64,000 nucleotides of DNA from contig CM029370.1 in the NCBI GenBank assembly GCA_017165825.1, positions 30,162,609 to 30,226,608 of the forward strand, in the 5' to 3' direction. The stretch is from Hepsetus odoe. Taxonomy: Eukaryota; Chordata; Actinopteri; Characiformes; Hepsetidae. Below are positions 52,601-58,200 of this stretch, piece by piece; position 1 is the first letter of the stretch, and every line of letters starts with the position of its first letter. Both the position numbers and the translations under genes were made by a program. The notes beneath the pieces are model-generated. The model saw nothing but the letters and a program-made list of their open reading frames with translations, was not told the origin of the DNA and did no database searches.

Positions 52601-55230
52601 TAAACAGAGGAGGCTTTATTTGGACCTCCAGGCATGTCCGGAAGCAGATTGTATTAATAAGATGAATTTTTTTTTTCATATTTTTTTGTAATTTAATTCG
52701 AATGTCATTTTTTTAATTATTGTTATATGATGAACGGCTCTGTCGCTGGTTGGTGACTGATCTTATGAATGTAATGCTGAGCAGAGCTCATTATAAACAC
52801 CTTTAGAACAACATGGTGGCCTCGCTCAGTGTCCGCCACCGAGATGCCGTCACCATGGTGATGCTTGTTCGGTTGGCAGTTCTGAGATTGGTAGCCTTGA
52901 TCTGTGGATGTCTTTGTCCCACACAGATCCAAAGTACAAGTTCAGCCCCGAGAGACTGAAAAAGGCAGCGTCCCACCAATCAGAAGACTCCTCTAATGGT
53001 CGTCCGGGGCGACGCCACGCAGGTGGGTTTAAATCCGACTTCCAGCGTTCAAAATCAAGATTCGGGCGGTTTATTTGTCACGTACACAGTTGATACAAAT
53101 ACGACCCGCTGTTAAATATGTCGCTCCATGGAGGATGGAGCTTGATCAGAATAAAATCATCTAAAAATAAATAATCTAATCTAATCTAGTCTAAACAAAG
53201 ATGTAAACTGTACAGAGGAAATATAGTAAAATATACACAAATACAAAAGTCTTGAGCCCCTCATTTCAACCTATTTAGCAAAATCACCTTGTTGGTGCAA
53301 AAATACTGTTTTATTCCTCTCAGACTGTCTGATCTTTCAGATCGAGCAGTAAATAAAAGAACTGGGAACAGATGTTTTAGTGCTCCGTGCTGCAAAGTGC
53401 CTGAAGATACAAGGTTCTAGATAAAGGGGTTCTCAGCATTCAGCATCAGCAGTAAACGAATCCCCTGTTCTGAAATCATCTGCTCCTGGTTCTTCCCTGC
53501 TTCATGTCTTAAGAGACTGGACTGAACATGAGAGACAACAACACTGTCCTTCAGGAAGATCTGGAGAACTGCTCAGGTACAGAGACTGGACTGAACATGA
53601 GAGACAACAACACTGTCCTTCAGGAAGACATTAGACATACAAGAATGTCTGGAAGATAAAGATGAAGAGATGTGGAGCTCAAGAACTTTTGCACGCTAGC
53701 TACTGTATAAATAAACATTTAGAAAGTCTATTCCCAACCATCTTCAGCTGTTCTTACTCTGAAGTGGATAAAAAAAAAACCTACAAAAGTTGTCAGCGAA
53801 GTCTCATAATTTCTGGTTTTCAATTTTCTTTTTGTCTTTGTGCAGAATTAACCAAACACATCCTGAAAAACACAAAAGGTGATTTTTTTAAATAAGAAAA
53901 CCATTTAAATATTTCTTTTTAACTTTGATCATTTTTACACTGTTGTCCATTTTTGAGTCTAATAATCTCCTCCTGAACGGTCTCCGTCTCCCAGCAGGGG
54001 GACACTGTGAATCTGCAGCAGATCTGAAGGTAAGGAGTTTTTATTAAAGGTTCATACTCACTGGAGTAAAGGTGTGTGTGTCTGAGAGTGAGCGCATGTA
54101 CTGAAGTGAGTATGTAAGTACATGTAAGTACATATTGTAGTATGTATGTAATTACTCATCAGGGTCTTTGAGTGAGTAAGTGTACGCTGCAGTATTTAGT
54201 AGAGTTAATATCATCTTGGGGTGGTGGTGGTCTAGTGGTAGGACACTTGCCTTTGTACCTAGGTTTGAATCCCACCTCCAGCTCTACCACCACTGGGTCC
54301 CTGAGACCCTGAACCCTGAGTGTCTCCAGGTGGGACTGTCCCTGTAATCAGGACGTGGAGACACTCTGGATAAGAGCGTCTGCTAAATGCTGTAAATGAT
54401 TACGCGTGTTATTACATGAGTATGTGAGTATCGGAGTATGTAAGCTCCTGGTGGATACTCGCCTATGGACCAAAAGGTTGAAGGTTCAAATCTCACCTCC
54501 AGCGCTAATACCATGGGGTTCCTGAGCAAACACCTTGAACCCTGAGTTGCTCCAGTGGGACTGTTCCTGTAACCAGGAACTGGAGTTTGCTCTAGATAAC
54601 AGCGTTGAGTATTTGAGTATGTTTTTGAGTAATTTATTGAGTATTTCAGTTTATGGAAGAGTGTATTTTTGAGATACTGACGATGTGCGTGAATAAGGTC
54701 CATGACATCCTGATTAAATCAAACCTGACTGACAGTAAAATGAAAAGCTTGTTCCCTTCCAGTGTCCAGAAAAGCACCTTTATATGAAGAGTTGATCTCC
54801 ATGCTCTACTCTAAAGCCCCTTCAGACATGTGTTCAAATGTGAGAACTTTATTGAAATCTCTGTTACAAATCTTGGCCTGATGCTGCAGCACTCAGACAG
54901 TGAAGGTGAATCAGCTCCTGACCAGCGGCCGTCACAGGCCCCCGACAGCATCGGCGGTTTGGGTTTGAACATTGAGGAACCCGAGGCTCATACGCTTGAA
55001 CCTGCGGAGGAACTGGGCTACGGCGAGGAAGGTCCGGGTTCCCCCTCAGCGAAGCCCAAGTTTTTCCTGGAGGAGGAGGGAGAGGAAAGTGGATCTGATG
55101 ATATTCTGATGGAGGACGACCAGGTAGCTGACTTTGCCAGCTCCATGCTGGCAGCCATCTCCTGCTGGCACTTTAGAGCCAGAGCTTTGCTTTCTGCGGG
55201 GTTCACAATGGTGAGGCTCTCCGCCGCCGC

Positions 55231-55265
<35 letters not shown>

Positions 55266-58200
55266 AGATGTTTGTTTACATCTCATCTTTAAGTGACCTC
55301 TGCACTTTCAACCCAACTAACACACTGATGCTGAAATGAAGACTTAACGGCGCTGACAGACCTGGAAATGCTGCTCTTAACTTCTTCCATTTTCTAAAGC
55401 ATGAGTCTCGCAAACCAGTTACGCTGGAGCTGAAGCAACGGCAATGTCTCGTAGGTTTTTAATGTCACACATCAGAGAAGTTGTCTTTTATCAATGAAAA
55501 TAGGGACATGTCCGCTGAGGCTGCACGATTATATCGGGTTCATATCAGTATTATTATCTGGTTAAAAATCGATGTTGAGCTTAGTCTGATATTTCCAATC
55601 AATATTTAAACAAGCATTTATTGAGCTCTGGAGGCAAAGATGGTCTAGAGGTTGGATACTCTCCTGTGGACCAAGAGGTCTCAAGTTCAAATCACACCTC
55701 CAGCATCACCACTGGGTTCCTGAGGAAAACCCTGAACCCCAAGTGTCTCCGAGGGTGAATGTCCCTGAAATCAGGAAATGGAAGTCGCTCTGGATAAAAA
55801 CCAAAACATCTGCTGAATTTTGAAGTGATGCAGGAATACAGCCTGAAAAGGTTGTTCTCATAAGTTACAATCTTTCTGAGCAGAAGTTTGAGCAGAAGGA
55901 AGTTTTGCTGAAGGATTTGGAGGGAAGTGTTCATTTGTCTTTAAATTACATTTAAAAGCTTCTGGCCTTTTTCTTTAATCAGAAATCTGAAAGTAGTGAA
56001 GTTTCAGTTTGTGATAGAATAGATTATTATATTAGATATTTTGAAGTTTGAAAAATGCAGTCACTGCCAAAATTTCTCATGTTGTGGTTTTATGATCTCC
56101 TGTAAAAGAATTGCTTGTATTGCTTGAACGTTTGGCTGCGATTCCTGCTGGTGCTGCTCCATTTTGTTTTGCAAGCTTCTAGAGAACGGCAGATATAGAT
56201 GAATGAGTGCTGAAGGATCGAGGCACTCCCACTTTGCTTAATAGGACTAATTCCTGTCCACTGTCTCGCATCTAACCTTCATCTGCATGAAATGGTTTGT
56301 AATTTGTTTGGTCCAATGCTGGTGGTCAGAGTGGCTTCCTGAGCTGCTGAGCCTGGATCAGACCAGCTGAATCGATCACCTGTAGGATTATATGCTTTTC
56401 ATTGGCCAGTTCTGATAAATTCCTTTTCTGTGTCAGGACGAGGACCACAAAAATGGAAACGTCCAGCCGACAAGAGAGGGCGAGCCTCGTGTGGATGAGA
56501 ATCAGTTCAGCAATGAGCAGGTTGGCGTTTCTCCAATTGTCCTCATCTGATTGTTCCTCAGGACATTATGATGTTTTGACAATTCAAGTAGCACTGGTGA
56601 AAGACCCCAGGTGGTCCTCCCTCTCCCCTTCACTCAGTATAACTGTCCTCTCTCTCTCTGGGTGTGTAGGGTGGTCCTCCCTCTCCCCTTCACTCAGTAG
56701 AACTGTCCTCTCTCTCTCTGGGTGTGTAGGGCGGTCCTCCCTCTCCCCCATCACTCAGTAGAACTGTCCTCTCTCTCTCTGGGTGTGTAGGGTGGTCCTC
56801 CAAACTCCACCATCACTCAGTAGAACTGTCCTCTCTCTCTCTGGGTGTGTAGGGTGGTCCTCCCTCTCCACCATCACTCAGTAGAACTGTCCTCTTTCTC
56901 TATGGATGGTCCTCCCTCTCCCCCATCTATTGTATTCTTTAAGTACTACGCCATTCCTGACCACTTTCTAAAGAAGGATCGGAAGGTCATGGGTTTGAAT
57001 CCTGGACCAGTAGGTTGCCCTGTTTTCATAGTTGAGGACATGGTTGCCCCCTGCTGGATGATGTGTGTGTGCGTTAAATACAATGGATGTATTTGGTTGT
57101 TTCACATTGAAAAATTGTCACTTAAAATTGTTTCTTGGTTCCCAGGCCGGGATAATATCACAACTACACAGCAGTGCACCTCATGGTGCCTCCACAGAGG
57201 AACTCCAGCTGCAGGGAGAACCACTTGAGAAGAACGACCTTCATTTTGCAGGGCCGACGGGAGGTATGGATGACTCGAAGGAAGCAGGAGATGAAGCTTC
57301 ACCTCCGCTGCGTCAAGGTCTCCATCCGGAAGAGTCTTCAGACGAGGAAGAGGAAATCACACCAGAAACACAAGGCAGCAGCATCCTGCCTTCCTCTGTC
57401 CTCGACAAGGCCAGCGTCATCGCCGAACACTTTGTCAGTAGCCCTCAGCGTAGCGGCATCGCAGCAGAGGAGGTTCGATCACTGGTATGCCGATCTCCAC
57501 GGCTGCCCAGCCGAGCAGGAAGCAGTCTCAGTCTCTCAGAAGGCCTTGAGCGCCGGTACCGTCAGGGCAGCACCTCTTCAGAACATCCGCTCACACAAGA
57601 GCCTTTGGCAGCAGCAGATTTGTCTGTTCTGTCTCCAGGGGAAGACAACCTGTTTGAGTCAGATCGATGCCTCCATCGGAGAAGGGATTCAACCCTCTCG
57701 AAGCAGGACCAACTGCTCATTGGCAAAATCAAGAGCTACTATGAAAATGCAGAACATCAAGATGCAACTTTCAGCCTCAAGCGAAGAGAGAGCCTCACTT
57801 ATATCCCCAGCGGGCTGGTGAGGAACTCGGTTAGCCGTTTTAACAACATTCCCAGGGATAACAATCTCTCAGAAGACAAGACCTCTTCGGAGAGAGGTCT
57901 GGCCAATGATCCTTCCACAGTTGCTTCTGAGCCCAATTTATGTTTAACTGAGAACCACCTTCTTCCCAGTGAGTCTGATAAGGCCAGAGATGAGGATTCA
58001 TTGAGTGCGGGTGTAGATGGACTACCAGTTGTAGAAACAAAACCACAGAACTTTCAAGACGAGGTCTTCCGTCCATCAGCTGAGATGATCAAGGTTTGGC
58101 AGGATATGGAGCGAGAGGTCACCCGGTCCCAGCAAGAGCACAAAGCCCTAAGGCCGAGAGAAACGTTTCGTTGTGGCGGCCCTCCCAGGACATCCCAGAA

